Source: Ruminococcaceae bacterium UBA6364
GTDB lineage: Bacteria; Bacillota; Clostridia; Oscillospirales; Acutalibacteraceae
DNA: 13,513 bases
Assembly (NCBI GenBank): GCA_002440045.1
Contig: DJRI01000098.1
Location: forward strand, 72,894 to 86,406
Direction: 5' to 3'
The notes under the pieces are model-generated. The model was not told where the DNA came from. It was given only the letters and a program-made list of their open reading frames with translations, and made no database searches. This document shows, piece after piece, positions 1 to 7,989 of this stretch (positions within the stretch are counted from its first letter, which is position 1; each line of letters begins with the position of its first letter). Position numbers and translations under genes: made by a program.

Positions 1-515
<515 letters not shown>

Positions 516-518
516 CTA

Positions 519-809
<291 letters not shown>

Positions 810-845
810 TTACCTCCTAAAAAAGATAATATTATTAACATTTGT

Positions 846-872
846 TTAGCACTCACATCTTCCGAGTGCTAA
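846..872. promoter_or_regulatory. CIRCE operator (HrcA binding site)
   Basis: Perfect inverted repeat TTAGCACTC-N9-GAGTGCTAA (846-854 and 864-872), the canonical CIRCE sequence bound by the heat-shock repressor HrcA in Firmicutes. It lies 43 bp upstream of groES, at the expected start of the transcript. hrcA itself is not in this window. Confidence 0.97.
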
Positions 873-877
873 TTATA

Positions 878-905
878 ATAATAACCCGTTTTCCGAAAAA
901 ATCAA
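878..905 (-). promoter_or_regulatory. groESL promoter (sigma-A type)
   Basis: On the minus strand, TTGATT (900-905) and TATTAT (878-883) are 16 bp apart. This puts the transcript start near 871, inside the CIRCE element, as expected for HrcA repression. An alternative -10 (TATAAT, 872-877) lacks a well-spaced -35. Confidence 0.65.
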
Positions 906-941
906 GCCTTTTTTCAAAAAATTTTTCCTCAAAACCCAATG

Positions 942-975
942 TTTACAAATAGGTAACATAATTGTTACTTGTAAA
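942..975. repeat. Nested inverted repeats at the Wzy_C gene promoter (candidate operator)
   Basis: Inner repeat GTAACA-TAAT-TGTTAC (953-968) is perfect. An outer repeat TTTACAA (942-948) / TTGTAAA (969-975) flanks it, with four extra bases (949-952) on the left side only. The right half overlaps the -35 region of the rightward promoter, as repressor operators do. The cognate regulator is unknown. Confidence 0.55.
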
Positions 976-990
976 ACTCATACATATATA
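962..990 (+). promoter_or_regulatory. Candidate sigma-A promoter of the Wzy_C gene
   Basis: TTGTTA (962-967), 17 bp spacer, TATATA (985-990). The predicted start near 997 gives a leader of about 65 nt. That leader contains a small CCGA-TTTT-TCGG hairpin (about 1027-1039) just before the AAAGGAG ribosome site. Confidence 0.5.
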
Positions 991-1061
991 GTAAAATATG
1001 CTCCCACGGAATGAATTGACCAAAAACCGATTTTTCGGCGTTTTATAAAGGAGTAAGTTGA

Positions 1062-2375
1062 GTGGACGCATCTGCGCTTAAAAGCAAAACCGACGATTCT
1101 TCCCGCAAATTTATTTACACAACCGCATTTTTGGCGGCACTTCTTCCCGAATATATTGCCCCCCTGCTGACTCTTGCAGGCTTTGTTGTGTTTAAAAGAA
1201 GGTATTCTTTGACCTCGCAAAAGGTGCGCCTCGGCACCGTAGGCAAGGTCTTTCTCGCGTTTATGTGCTACAGCCTTTTAAGCTCGCTGTGGTCGCTCAC
1301 GCCGCTTTATTCCGCCGCAATTTCGCTTTTGTGGATGGGAATGCTTCTCGGCTCGTTTATGGTGTCTAACCTCGTCGTGAAAAAAAGTCAGCTTGAAACG
1401 CTTGTAACGGCATTTTCCTTGGGCGGCGGCGCAGTCGGCGGCATTGGGCTTTTGCAATATGTTGTGCTTATGTTAAAAGGGCACATTTTAAACCCGCTTT
1501 GGGGCTTTTTTGATAAAATAATATATGAGTTTATGCCGTTTGATATTACCTACACCGCAACCGTGTGGGAAAAATCACGCGCGGCGTCCACGTTTGACAA
1601 TCCGCTTATCTGCGCGACGTATTTAATAATGATTCTTCCCATAGCCGTTTACGGCTTTATAAGCGGCGAAAAAAAGCACCGCAGGCTGTGCGGAATTTCG
1701 GCTGTCCTCATATTGGGCGGCATAGCCGGCACAACCTCGCGCGGGGCGGCGCTTGCCGTTACGGCGTCGCTTGTGGTGCTTCTTTTTATGAACTCAAAAA
1801 AGGCGCTCAGCGTTTTTGTAACAATTTTGGCTTCGGCAGGGATTTTTATTCTCGGCATTGTCAAGCGAAACGAAATTCTTGAATTTGACCTTGAAAAATC
1901 AACCGACTCTCGCCTTAAAATGTGGGAGGCATGCTTTAAATCCATTTCAGAAAGGCCGCTTATTGGCTTTGGCGCGGGGTGCGAAAGCACGGCGCAAAGA
2001 ATGGCCGAGTTCGGCGTTCGCCGCCCGCACGCGCACAGCCTTTATATAGAAATGACTTCGGAATTGGGAATTTTGGGTCTTTTGTTTTTATTTGTCGTTT
2101 TCGGATTTATTATATACGATATTATAAAGCTCATTAAGCTCGGCGACGGCTGGGGCAAGCTCGGCATAGCTTTTCTCGCGATATTCGTCGGCTTTGCGGT
2201 AATTTCGCTTACGGAATTTACACTTCAGACGCCTAAAGAGCTTCAATATTTTATGCTCGTCCTCGGCATGCTTGAAGCAACAAAGCGAATGGCAATCGAG
2301 AACAAGACGGAATACGGCAAAGAAAGAAAAGAAATTCTAAAAGAAGAAAAAGTCAAAGAGTACACGCCTGTATAA
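1062..2375 (+). CDS. O-antigen ligase-like polytopic membrane protein (Wzy_C/WaaL family)
   Basis: A 437-aa integral membrane protein with roughly ten to twelve hydrophobic segments and a charged C-terminal tail rich in Lys and Glu (about 410-435). Between membrane segments is the signature of the Wzy_C superfamily (O-antigen ligases and polymerases). It has the R284-L-K-M-W stretch, then RPLIGFGAG (about 298-306), a central HAHS motif (His323, His325) and an SELGILGLL run leading into the next helix. Family members transfer or polymerise lipid-linked glycans on the outer face of the membrane. In a Clostridium-type cell the acceptor would be a wall or exopolysaccharide, not lipid A. The GTG start at 1062 is chosen because AAAGGAG (1047-1053) lies 8 nt upstream. 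No glycosyltransferase or flippase gene is adjacent, so the polymer it acts on is unknown. Confidence 0.85.
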   Translation: MDASALKSKTDDSSRKFIYTTAFLAALLPEYIAPLLTLAGFVVFKRRYSLTSQKVRLGTVGKVFLAFMCYSLLSSLWSLTPLYSAAISLLWMGMLLGSFMVSNLVVKKSQLETLVTAFSLGGGAVGGIGLLQYVVLMLKGHILNPLWGFFDKIIYEFMPFDITYTATVWEKSRAASTFDNPLICATYLIMILPIAVYGFISGEKKHRRLCGISAVLILGGIAGTTSRGAALAVTASLVVLLFMNSKKALSVFVTILASAGIFILGIVKRNEILEFDLEKSTDSRLKMWEACFKSISERPLIGFGAGCESTAQRMAEFGVRRPHAHSLYIEMTSELGILGLLFLFVVFGFIIYDIIKLIKLGDGWGKLGIAFLAIFVGFAVISLTEFTLQTPKELQYFMLVLGMLEATKRMAIENKTEYGKERKEILKEEKVKEYTPV

Positions 2376-2460
2376 AGCCTAAAACACAAAACGCACCGCT
2401 TTAATTGCATTATACCGATTGTTAAATTGCGCGAACGGCAAGCCCGTTAAAAAAGTTGAA

Positions 2461-2479
2461 AAAGATTCAAAAAATCTTT
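2461..2479. repeat. Small inverted repeat upstream of the tRNA promoter
   Basis: AAAGATT (2461-2467), CAAAA loop, AATCTTT (2473-2479). A weaker stem AACGG/CCGTT sits just before it (about 2436-2450). Neither is followed by a T tract on the plus strand, so no convincing terminator for the Wzy_C gene is visible. Confidence 0.3.
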
Positions 2480-2489
2480 CAAAAAACTG

Positions 2490-2518
2490 TTGACAAATCG
2501 CGAATTTGATGTTATATT
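2490..2518 (+). promoter_or_regulatory. Strong sigma-A promoter of tRNA-Leu
   Basis: Consensus TTGACA (2490-2495), 17 bp spacer, TATATT (2513-2518). The predicted start near 2525 is a few bases before the mature tRNA 5' end at 2531. Confidence 0.85.
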
Positions 2519-2530
2519 ATCTAAGCACTT

Positions 2531-2615
2531 GCGAGAGTGGCGGAATCGGCAGACGCGCACGTTTGAGGGGCGTGTGTAGCAGTACGTACGGGTTCAAGTC
2601 CCGTCTCTCGCACCA
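2531..2615 (+). tRNA. tRNA-Leu (anticodon GAG)
   Basis: A complete class II tRNA. The acceptor stem is GCGAGAG (2531-2537) with CTCTCGC (2605-2611), then discriminator A2612 and an encoded CCA (2613-2615). The anticodon stem CACGT/GCGTG closes the loop TTGAGGG, with anticodon GAG at 2565-2567 reading CUC/CUU leucine codons. The long variable arm typical of tRNA-Leu forms a GTA/TAC mini-hairpin. The T arm is ACGGG-TTCAAGT-CCCGT. It is a single-gene transcript with its own promoter and terminator. Confidence 0.97.
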
Positions 2616-2620
2616 AAAAA

Positions 2621-2649
2621 GCAGTGATTGAACAATCACTGCTTTTTTT
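2621..2649 (+). terminator. Rho-independent terminator of tRNA-Leu
   Basis: Stem GCAGTGATTG (2621-2630) / CAATCACTGC (2633-2642) followed by seven T (2643-2649). An A6 run precedes the stem, so it can also terminate minus-strand transcripts. Confidence 0.92.
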
Positions 2650-2676
2650 GATATTTGCCATATTATCAAAAACTGC

Positions 2677-2707
2677 GGGAGCTGTAAAAACCTTTTTTAC
2701 AGCTCCC
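2677..2707. terminator. Bidirectional terminator hairpin after the aminotransferase gene
   Basis: A perfect 14-bp stem, GGGAGCTGTAAAAA (2677-2690) with its complement at 2694-2707. It lies 23 bp beyond the stop of the minus-strand aminotransferase gene. TTTT follows on the plus strand and GCAG plus five T on the minus strand. Together with the tRNA terminator it isolates the converging units. Confidence 0.8.
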
Positions 2708-2730
2708 TTTTCAATACTTACTTAATTAAC

Positions 2731-3993
2731 TTATTTGTTCTCTTCAAGCACTTTTTTGGCGGCGGCAAGAAGAATTTCAAGACCCTTTTTAAGCGTCTCC
2801 TCGTCCGCAAGAAGGCACGGCATAAGCTTAACAACGTCGTTGTTTCTGCCCGCGCGCTCAACGATAAGACCGTTATTGAAGCACTCTTTTACAATACCCT
2901 TTGAAATTACGTCGGGTTTAACCTTGATGCAATCAATGCCCCACATAAAGCCAACGCCGCGAATTTCAATTCTTTCGTCAAGGGCGGCAACCTTGTCAAG
3001 GTATTCTTTGATTATTGCGCTTTTTCTTCTTACGCCTTCTTCAACCTTTTCGTTAAGCATAACTTCAAGTCCCGCTTTTGCGGCAACAATTGAAAGCTGA
3101 CTGCCCCTGAAGGTTCCGTTATGCTCGCCGGGCGACCAAACGTCAAGCTCGGGCTTAAAGAGCGTAAGCGCAAACGGCATTCCGTAACCGCCGATGGATT
3201 TTGAAACGGTAACTATATCGGGTACTATGCCCGCTCTTTCAAACGAGAAGAATGTTCCCGTTCTTGCAGAGCCGACCTGAATATCGTCGCAGATAAGAAG
3301 TATGTCGTTTTTGGTGCAGAACTCGCGAAGACCCTGTAAAAATTCGTTTGAGAAAACGTATATTCCGCCGTCCGACTGAACAGGCTCGATAATGACCGCG
3401 GCAGGCTTTTTAACGCCTGAATGGTCGTCGTCAAGAAGTGTTTGCATATACTTTATAACGTCAAGCTCGGGGAACATATAAGGCGCGGGAATATGCGTTA
3501 CGTTTTCAAGCTCTACGCCCGCACCCTCTCTTGAAGCGCGGTCCGTGGTAAGCGCCAAAGAGCCAAGGGTCATTCCGTGGAAAGCGCCCATAAACGCAAA
3601 TACGTTATTTCTCTTTTTAACTTTTCTTGCAAGCTTGAGCGCCGCTTCAACGGCGTTTGTGCCTGTGGGGCCGGGGAACTGAATTTTGTAGTTAAGGCCC
3701 CTCGGAATAAGCACGTTCTTTTCAAAAAAGTCAATAAAATCGCGCTTTGCCGATGTAAACATATCAAGCGAATGAATGATTCCGTCGCTTTCAAGATAAT
3801 CTATAACTCTTTTTTTGATATAGTCGTTGTTGTGACCGTAGTTTAAAGCGCCGGCGCCGCAGAAAAAGTCGATATACTGCTTGCCGTCTTCTGCATATAT
3901 CACAGAGCCTTTTGCCTTTGTGAAAACCGCCGGAAAGCTTCTGCAATAAGAGCGCACCTCGGATTCGTACTGTTCAAAAACCGATGTATTCAT
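2731..3993 (-). CDS. ectB: Diaminobutyrate--2-oxoglutarate aminotransferase, EctB type (class III PLP enzyme)
   Basis: Cytoplasmic PLP enzyme that, in this family, transfers the amino group of glutamate to aspartate semialdehyde to give L-2,4-diaminobutyrate. Using the 420-aa reading, EctB hallmarks are the N-terminus SVFEQYESEVRSYCRSFP, then FPGPTGTNAVEAALKLAR (106-123), FHGMTLG (138-144) and ICDDIQVG with the PLP-ring Asp236. The Schiff-base lysine is Lys265 in VSKSIGGYG, followed by GEHNGTFRG (289-297). Length matches EctB. The ATG at 3993 is preferred: GGAG (4005-4008) lies 11 nt upstream, whereas an in-frame GTG at 4005 would overlap that site. No ectA, ectC, diaminobutyrate decarboxylase or peptide synthetase gene is nearby, so the end product is unknown. 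It is the last gene of the TetR-led cluster, 93 bp after the symporter, and a hairpin lies in the gap. Confidence 0.88.
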   Translation of the reverse strand: MNTSVFEQYESEVRSYCRSFPAVFTKAKGSVIYAEDGKQYIDFFCGAGALNYGHNNDYIKKRVIDYLESDGIIHSLDMFTSAKRDFIDFFEKNVLIPRGLNYKIQFPGPTGTNAVEAALKLARKVKKRNNVFAFMGAFHGMTLGSLALTTDRASREGAGVELENVTHIPAPYMFPELDVIKYMQTLLDDDHSGVKKPAAVIIEPVQSDGGIYVFSNEFLQGLREFCTKNDILLICDDIQVGSARTGTFFSFERAGIVPDIVTVSKSIGGYGMPFALTLFKPELDVWSPGEHNGTFRGSQLSIVAAKAGLEVMLNEKVEEGVRRKSAIIKEYLDKVAALDERIEIRGVGFMWGIDCIKVKPDVISKGIVKECFNNGLIVERAGRNNDVVKLMPCLLADEETLKKGLEILLAAAKKVLEENK

Positions 3994-4029
3994 AATATTT
4001 TTCACTCCGTAAAAGAATATTAAATAACC

Positions 4030-4061
4030 CGAACGGCACCGAGAAACCCCGAGTGCCGTCG
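4030..4061 (-). other. Hairpin between symporter and aminotransferase genes
   Basis: ACGGCAC (4033-4039) pairs with GTGCCGT (4053-4059), and outer CGA/TCG bases can extend it. The minus-strand sequence after the stem is GGTTATTTAATATT, which is not a clean T tract. It could be a weak terminator, an mRNA-processing or stabilising stem, or an attenuator that lowers aminotransferase expression relative to the upstream genes. Confidence 0.5.
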
Positions 4062-4086
4062 AAGGAATTTTTGCTGAAAAGCGTTA

Positions 4087-5610
4087 TTATTTTTTGCCCG
4101 ATTTTCTTTCGGCTATTTCGGCAACCATTTGCTGCTGCTTCTTTTCGGTTATTGTGTAGAAGAGCATCGGAATAATTGTGCCGACCATGCTGAGTGCGCC
4201 CGCAAGAATAAGAATGTTCCAGAGAAGTCCTTTGCCCTCTTCCGAAATTGCGGGAGACATTGCGGGGTTGATGCCCGCCCAGCTGTATGAGAACACGCCG
4301 ATAAACGCGCCGACAGCCATACCGATTTTGTTGATGAAGGTCTGCATGGCAAAGCAGATACCCTCGGCTCTTTCGCCTGTTTTCCACTCAAGGTAGTCAA
4401 CAGTGTCGCCTATCATAGCATAGGTAATAATGTTGTTTACGCCCTGCGGAATGCCGAGAAGAACAAGACCGATTGCGCACACGACAAGCTTCCAGGGTGC
4501 GTCGTAGCCGATGAAATACATAGCGAACATTACAACCGCGCCGAGAACGTGAACGGCGATATATGCCCATTTCTTTGTGAATTTCTTTGTCATCCACGGC
4601 ACAAGAAGCGAAGCGACAAGTCCGCCGGGAACAACAAGAAGCGTAATAAGACTGTAAAGTCCTTCGTTGTTAAGAACGTATTTTGCGAAATAAAGTCCGC
4701 CGGTGTAGGTATAAACCATTCTCGCACCGCCGAGAATGCCCGAAAGAACAACAAGAAGAAGCTCTTTGTTTTTGAAAAGAAGCTTTAAGTTGTGGCCGAG
4801 TGAGGGCGGCGTATCGGTAGAAGTGAAACGCTCTTTTGTGTTGTTGAAGCCGTAGTAGAACATGGGTATGGCAATAACAACAAACACTGCGGCGCAAATG
4901 AAATAAGTCCATTTAAGAGCATCTGCATTTTTATAAATACAATCTCGTTTAACCGTTCCTATAAGAGCTTCTGCGACGCCGTCGTCTGCGGTATATTTAT
5001 ACTTTGCAGTAACTGCAGATGTAATTATCGGAACGCCTACGGTAACGATACCCGCGCCGAGCGTGCACACAAGACGCGTAACGGTAAGAAGGTTTCCGCG
5101 GACTATTGTGTCGTTTGTCATACATGTTGAAAGTCCCCAATAAGGAACGTCGGCAACAGTGTAAACAACCGACCACAAAACATATACAACCGAAATAATT
5201 ACAAAGGTTGAAAGAGTTTTTGCGGGTAAAAACGGGAAGAAGCAGATTATTGTCATAACCGCTATCGGAATAGCCATCCATTTAAGATACGGGCGGCATT
5301 TGCCCCATTTTGTTCTTGTACGGTCAACTATAGAACCCATTATCGGGTCGTTGAGAGCGTCGAAAACGCGGCAGCCGAGCATAAGGAAAGCAACAGCCAT
5401 AGCGCCGGTTATAGAACCGAATATGCCGCCTTTTTCAACGCTTCCGAAAAGAAGCGCGTCGGTCATAAAGATTGTAAGGTAAGAACCGATTATTGTGCAG
5501 ATAAGGTTCTGACCGAAGCCCGTAACGGCATATGCCACGGCTTCTTTCGGCTGAAGTCCGTCGCCGGGCTTTGTGCCGTACACTTTGTGAAGCATATCGT
5601 TGATTTTCAT
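4087..5610 (-). CDS. GPH-family sugar:cation symporter (MelB-like MFS transporter)
   Basis: A 507-aa, roughly 12-helix transporter of the glycoside-pentoside-hexuronide:cation symporter family, which imports glycosides or uronides with Na+ or H+. The diagnostic helix 2/loop 2-3 block is present: RVFDALNDPIMGSIVDR (81-97), continuing with TRTKWGKCRPY. Asp84, Asn87 and Asp88 match the cation-site Asp55, Asn58 and Asp59 of E. coli MelB, so coupling looks intact. A further family-like stretch is GDTVDYLEWKTGERAEG (about 405-421). An inserted hydrophilic segment (about 200-230, TAKYKYTADDG onward) lengthens the protein slightly. The ATG at 5610 has AAAGGAGA (5618-5625) upstream and starts 19 bp after the cyclophilin stop, which suggests cotranscription. 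The substrate cannot be read from sequence; the adjacent dockerin protein suggests a plant-glycan sugar, but that is inference. Confidence 0.88.
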   Translation of the reverse strand: MKINDMLHKVYGTKPGDGLQPKEAVAYAVTGFGQNLICTIIGSYLTIFMTDALLFGSVEKGGIFGSITGAMAVAFLMLGCRVFDALNDPIMGSIVDRTRTKWGKCRPYLKWMAIPIAVMTIICFFPFLPAKTLSTFVIISVVYVLWSVVYTVADVPYWGLSTCMTNDTIVRGNLLTVTRLVCTLGAGIVTVGVPIITSAVTAKYKYTADDGVAEALIGTVKRDCIYKNADALKWTYFICAAVFVVIAIPMFYYGFNNTKERFTSTDTPPSLGHNLKLLFKNKELLLVVLSGILGGARMVYTYTGGLYFAKYVLNNEGLYSLITLLVVPGGLVASLLVPWMTKKFTKKWAYIAVHVLGAVVMFAMYFIGYDAPWKLVVCAIGLVLLGIPQGVNNIITYAMIGDTVDYLEWKTGERAEGICFAMQTFINKIGMAVGAFIGVFSYSWAGINPAMSPAISEEGKGLLWNILILAGALSMVGTIIPMLFYTITEKKQQQMVAEIAERKSGKK

Positions 5611-5629
5611 AAAAATGTCTCCTTTAAAC

Positions 5630-6124
5630 TCAATCGGCGATGGTTGCCGTTTTGATTCTTATGGGGGTTACGGGCGTTGAACGCTCGCCGCCGAAGCTCA
5701 TTCTTCTTTCGGTTTTTAAAAAGTCATCAACGGTTTCCATTCCGCTTATTACCTTGCCGAACGCCGCATACTGCCCGTCAAGAAAGCTGCAGTCGTCATA
5801 GCAAATAAAGAACTGACTGCTTGCAGAGTCGGGATTGCTGCTTCGAGCCATCGAAACAATGCCGCGTGTGTGCGAAAGAGGATTGTTGACGCCGTTTTGT
5901 AAAAACTCGCCCTTAATATTTTCGTCGCTTCCGCCGCAGCCCGTTCCTTCGGGGTCGCCGCCCTGCGCCATAAATCCGTCGATTACGCGGTGAAAGGTAA
6001 GACCGTCGTAAAAGCCGCTTTTAACAAGCTTTTCAAAATTTTTCACGGTAATGGGCGCGTATTCGGGATAAAGCTCAATAACAAACTCCCCGCCGTTTTC
6101 CATAACCACTTTTACCTTTGACAT
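5630..6124 (-). CDS. Peptidyl-prolyl cis-trans isomerase, cyclophilin type (PpiB-like)
   Basis: A 164-aa single-domain cyclophilin that catalyses cis-trans isomerisation of Xaa-Pro bonds. There is no signal peptide, so it should act in the cytoplasm, and the length matches bacterial PpiB. Active-site residues are conserved: TFHRVIDGFMAQGGDP (43-58) carries Arg46, Phe51 and Gln54, equivalent to Arg55, Phe60 and Gln63 of human CypA. SSQFFICYD follows at 102-110. The CypA Trp121 position is Phe114 (FLDGQYAAFG), as in many bacterial cyclophilins that bind cyclosporin weakly. The ATG at 6124 is served by TCCTCCTT (plus strand, 6131-6138), and the stop codon of the upstream dockerin gene lies inside this ribosome site. 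The two genes are therefore almost certainly translated from one mRNA. Confidence 0.95.
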   Translation of the reverse strand: MSKVKVVMENGGEFVIELYPEYAPITVKNFEKLVKSGFYDGLTFHRVIDGFMAQGGDPEGTGCGGSDENIKGEFLQNGVNNPLSHTRGIVSMARSSNPDSASSQFFICYDDCSFLDGQYAAFGKVISGMETVDDFLKTERRMSFGGERSTPVTPIRIKTATIAD

Positions 6125-6136
6125 TCTTGTTCCTCC

Positions 6137-7210
6137 TTAATCCGTTATCGGATTTATTACATAATTTTCTGACATTTTGGAAACCTGCTTTACCGTCATA
6201 TTGTAATTATTCGTGGCGGTCTTTTGCTTGTTTATTATATCCACGGTGTAGTCATATGCATAATTTGCATTGATAACGCCGCCTGTAGACGCATCTATTT
6301 CAACTGTGACTTTGCCGTTTTTAAGCCATATCGCTTTAAATGCCGTGTCGCTGTTTGTGTTGTATGTGGGAAGGTCAAACACCTTGCCGTAAGGAAGCTT
6401 TAAGCGTTCCGAATACTGACCGCTTTTATAGGGGTATGTAGTTGCGTCGTAGCTGTAGTTGTTCATATTGACGGTTATTGTGATTTTTCCGTCGTTATAA
6501 ACAAGCGAAACATCTTTAACATCGGCTGACGTGAGCTTGCACGACCAGGTGTACTGTGTAACCGGGAAATAGTAGTAGTGCTGAGACGTGCCGCTTTGAA
6601 CCGTTCTTTTTGTTTCTTTCGGTGTATAAACCTGCTCCGACTCTGCAATGGATTTGTCAAGCTGAGCCATCATTTGTTCATACTCATTTTCGTCAAAAAG
6701 AGATTTCATTGACTCCATAGAGCTTTTAACGCGTTTAAGGTATGCCGTGTACTCCATATTTGTAACATTGAGCGAGGAAAGAGGCGCGCCCTTTGCCGTA
6801 ACCTTCATAGAAGTGCATGTGTCAACGCGCGTTCTCTGAAAGCCGGGCTTTCTCGATTTGACCCAGTTAAGCTCGGTGCAAAGATATTCAAGAATTTCGT
6901 CGCTGCTGAACATATCTTCAATTTCGAGCGAATATCTCAAAACCTTGAGCGCGTCGCTTGTTGTCACCTTGCCGTCGCCGTCCGCGTCAAGACTTTTATT
7001 CTTAGGCATATCTTCTATGCCGATAGCAACCCTTAAGATATAAAGAGCGTCCGACGAAGCGATTTTCCCGTCGCTGTCGGCGTCAAATGCGTCAAAGCGT
7101 GCAAGGATTTTTTTCGTCGCCGCCCTGTCTTTTTCGGCGGCAAACGCCGTCACCGAAAGAACCGAAAAAAGCAAGACTGCCGAAAGAAGCACACAAAGAA
7201 ATCTTTTCAT
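6137..7210 (-). CDS. Secreted protein with N-terminal type I dockerin domain
   Basis: A 357-aa secreted protein. Residues 1-24 form a Sec signal peptide (MKRF, hydrophobic core, cleavage probably after AFA). Immediately after it is a type I dockerin with two calcium loops: D43-x-D45-x-D47-G-K-I...D54 and D75-x-D77-G-D79-G-K-V...D86. Each is followed by an ALxxLR helix. Dockerins bind cohesins on scaffoldins or can mediate surface attachment. Residues about 100-357 are an uncharacterised domain rich in Tyr, Thr, Ser and Lys with beta-strand-like segments; I see no glycoside hydrolase or protease motif. The dockerin is at the N-terminus, whereas most enzyme-borne dockerins are C-terminal. The gene starts 16 bp after the TetR stop and runs into the cyclophilin ribosome site. 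Start ATG 7210 follows AAGGAT at normal spacing. Confidence 0.82.
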   Translation of the reverse strand: MKRFLCVLLSAVLLFSVLSVTAFAAEKDRAATKKILARFDAFDADSDGKIASSDALYILRVAIGIEDMPKNKSLDADGDGKVTTSDALKVLRYSLEIEDMFSSDEILEYLCTELNWVKSRKPGFQRTRVDTCTSMKVTAKGAPLSSLNVTNMEYTAYLKRVKSSMESMKSLFDENEYEQMMAQLDKSIAESEQVYTPKETKRTVQSGTSQHYYYFPVTQYTWSCKLTSADVKDVSLVYNDGKITITVNMNNYSYDATTYPYKSGQYSERLKLPYGKVFDLPTYNTNSDTAFKAIWLKNGKVTVEIDASTGGVINANYAYDYTVDIINKQKTATNNYNMTVKQVSKMSENYVINPITD

Positions 7211-7226
7211 AACAAATCCTTCTTTT

Positions 7227-7886
7227 TTATTTAAAGTTGAATGCCGCTTTTAAGAATTTCATGGTTTGCGAAACAATAAGCTCGTCGCACTCCTCCTGCG
7301 GCTTGCCTATATAAGTTGAAAATCTTTTTTTATAATACTCGCATGCAGTCGAAAACTGCAGCATCATAAAAACATTGTCGAGCAAAAACGCGAAAAAACG
7401 CGGGTCAACGTCGTCTCTGACGTCGCCTGTTTTTTGTGCGCGCTCAATTTCGCTGACGTATATACTCGCCGAAATTTCTTCAATCTTGCGCGAAAACTCG
7501 GCAAGCTGTTCAAAACTGCCGTCGGAAGTGAGGGCGCAGTAAAGCTTTATAAGTTCCGGCTTTTCGCGCGAAAAAGAAACAAGCTTTCTTATAATTATTT
7601 CGGCTTTAAGAGCAATGTCCTCGTCGGACTGTGCAAGTGCCGAAAGCACGTCTTCAAGCTGAGAAAGCCCGTCTTTTACAACAAAAGAAAACATTTCTTC
7701 CTTGCTTTCAAAGTATTTATACACCGCGCCCACGCTTATACCCGATTTTTTTGCGATTTGCGAAACGGAGGTGTTCTGAAATCCGTTATCGGCAAATTCT
7801 TCGGTTATAACGCGCAGAATACGCTCGCGTTTTTCTTTGGGCAATTTTTCAAATGTTTTTTTGCAGCAGGGGTTTGAGTCAGCCAT
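7227..7886 (-). CDS. TetR/AcrR-family transcriptional regulator
   Basis: A 219-aa one-domain repressor type. The N-terminal TetR_N helix-turn-helix runs from RERILRVITEEFADNGFQNTSV (about 20-41) to IAKKSGISVGAVYKYFESKEEMF (about 44-66), with the recognition helix in VGAVYKYF. The rest is an all-helical ligand and dimerisation domain that does not reveal the inducer. The N-terminus has a CC pair at residues 7-8. The ATG at 7886 is chosen because GGAG (7892-7895) precedes it by 5 nt; an in-frame GTG at 7904 would add six residues but has no ribosome site. It is the first gene of the minus-strand cluster and probably controls itself and the four genes behind it through the site at 7929-7954. Confidence 0.92.
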   Translation of the reverse strand: MADSNPCCKKTFEKLPKEKRERILRVITEEFADNGFQNTSVSQIAKKSGISVGAVYKYFESKEEMFSFVVKDGLSQLEDVLSALAQSDEDIALKAEIIIRKLVSFSREKPELIKLYCALTSDGSFEQLAEFSRKIEEISASIYVSEIERAQKTGDVRDDVDPRFFAFLLDNVFMMLQFSTACEYYKKRFSTYIGKPQEECDELIVSQTMKFLKAAFNFK

Positions 7887-7928
7887 ATTTACTCCGATAT
7901 TCACAGTGTACGCAAAAAAAGCCGCCGC

Positions 7929-7954
7929 TTAGCGATTACTTACATAATGCGTCA
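7929..7954. promoter_or_regulatory. Candidate TetR operator
   Basis: An imperfect dyad between the TetR gene and its promoter: ATTA (7936-7939) and TAAT (7946-7949 region) flank CTTACA, with TTAGCG on the left and GCGTCA on the right. It sits at the predicted transcription start. Symmetry is partial, so this is a guess from position and base pattern. Confidence 0.3.
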
Positions 7955-7960
7955 GCTTTT

Positions 7961-7989
7961 ATAATACCATTATATCACGCCAAAATCAA
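7961..7989 (-). promoter_or_regulatory. Promoter of the TetR-led cluster
   Basis: On the minus strand, TTGATT (7984-7989), 17 bp spacer, TATTAT (7961-7966). This is nearly the same architecture as the groESL promoter. A second -10 match, TATAAT at 7969-7974, has no good -35. Predicted start near 7954, about 68 nt before the TetR ATG. Confidence 0.6.

Noticed and set aside
2731..3993. Ectoine biosynthesis operon
   Set aside because: Only an EctB-type gene is present; the neighbours are a symporter and a cyclophilin, not EctA or EctC.
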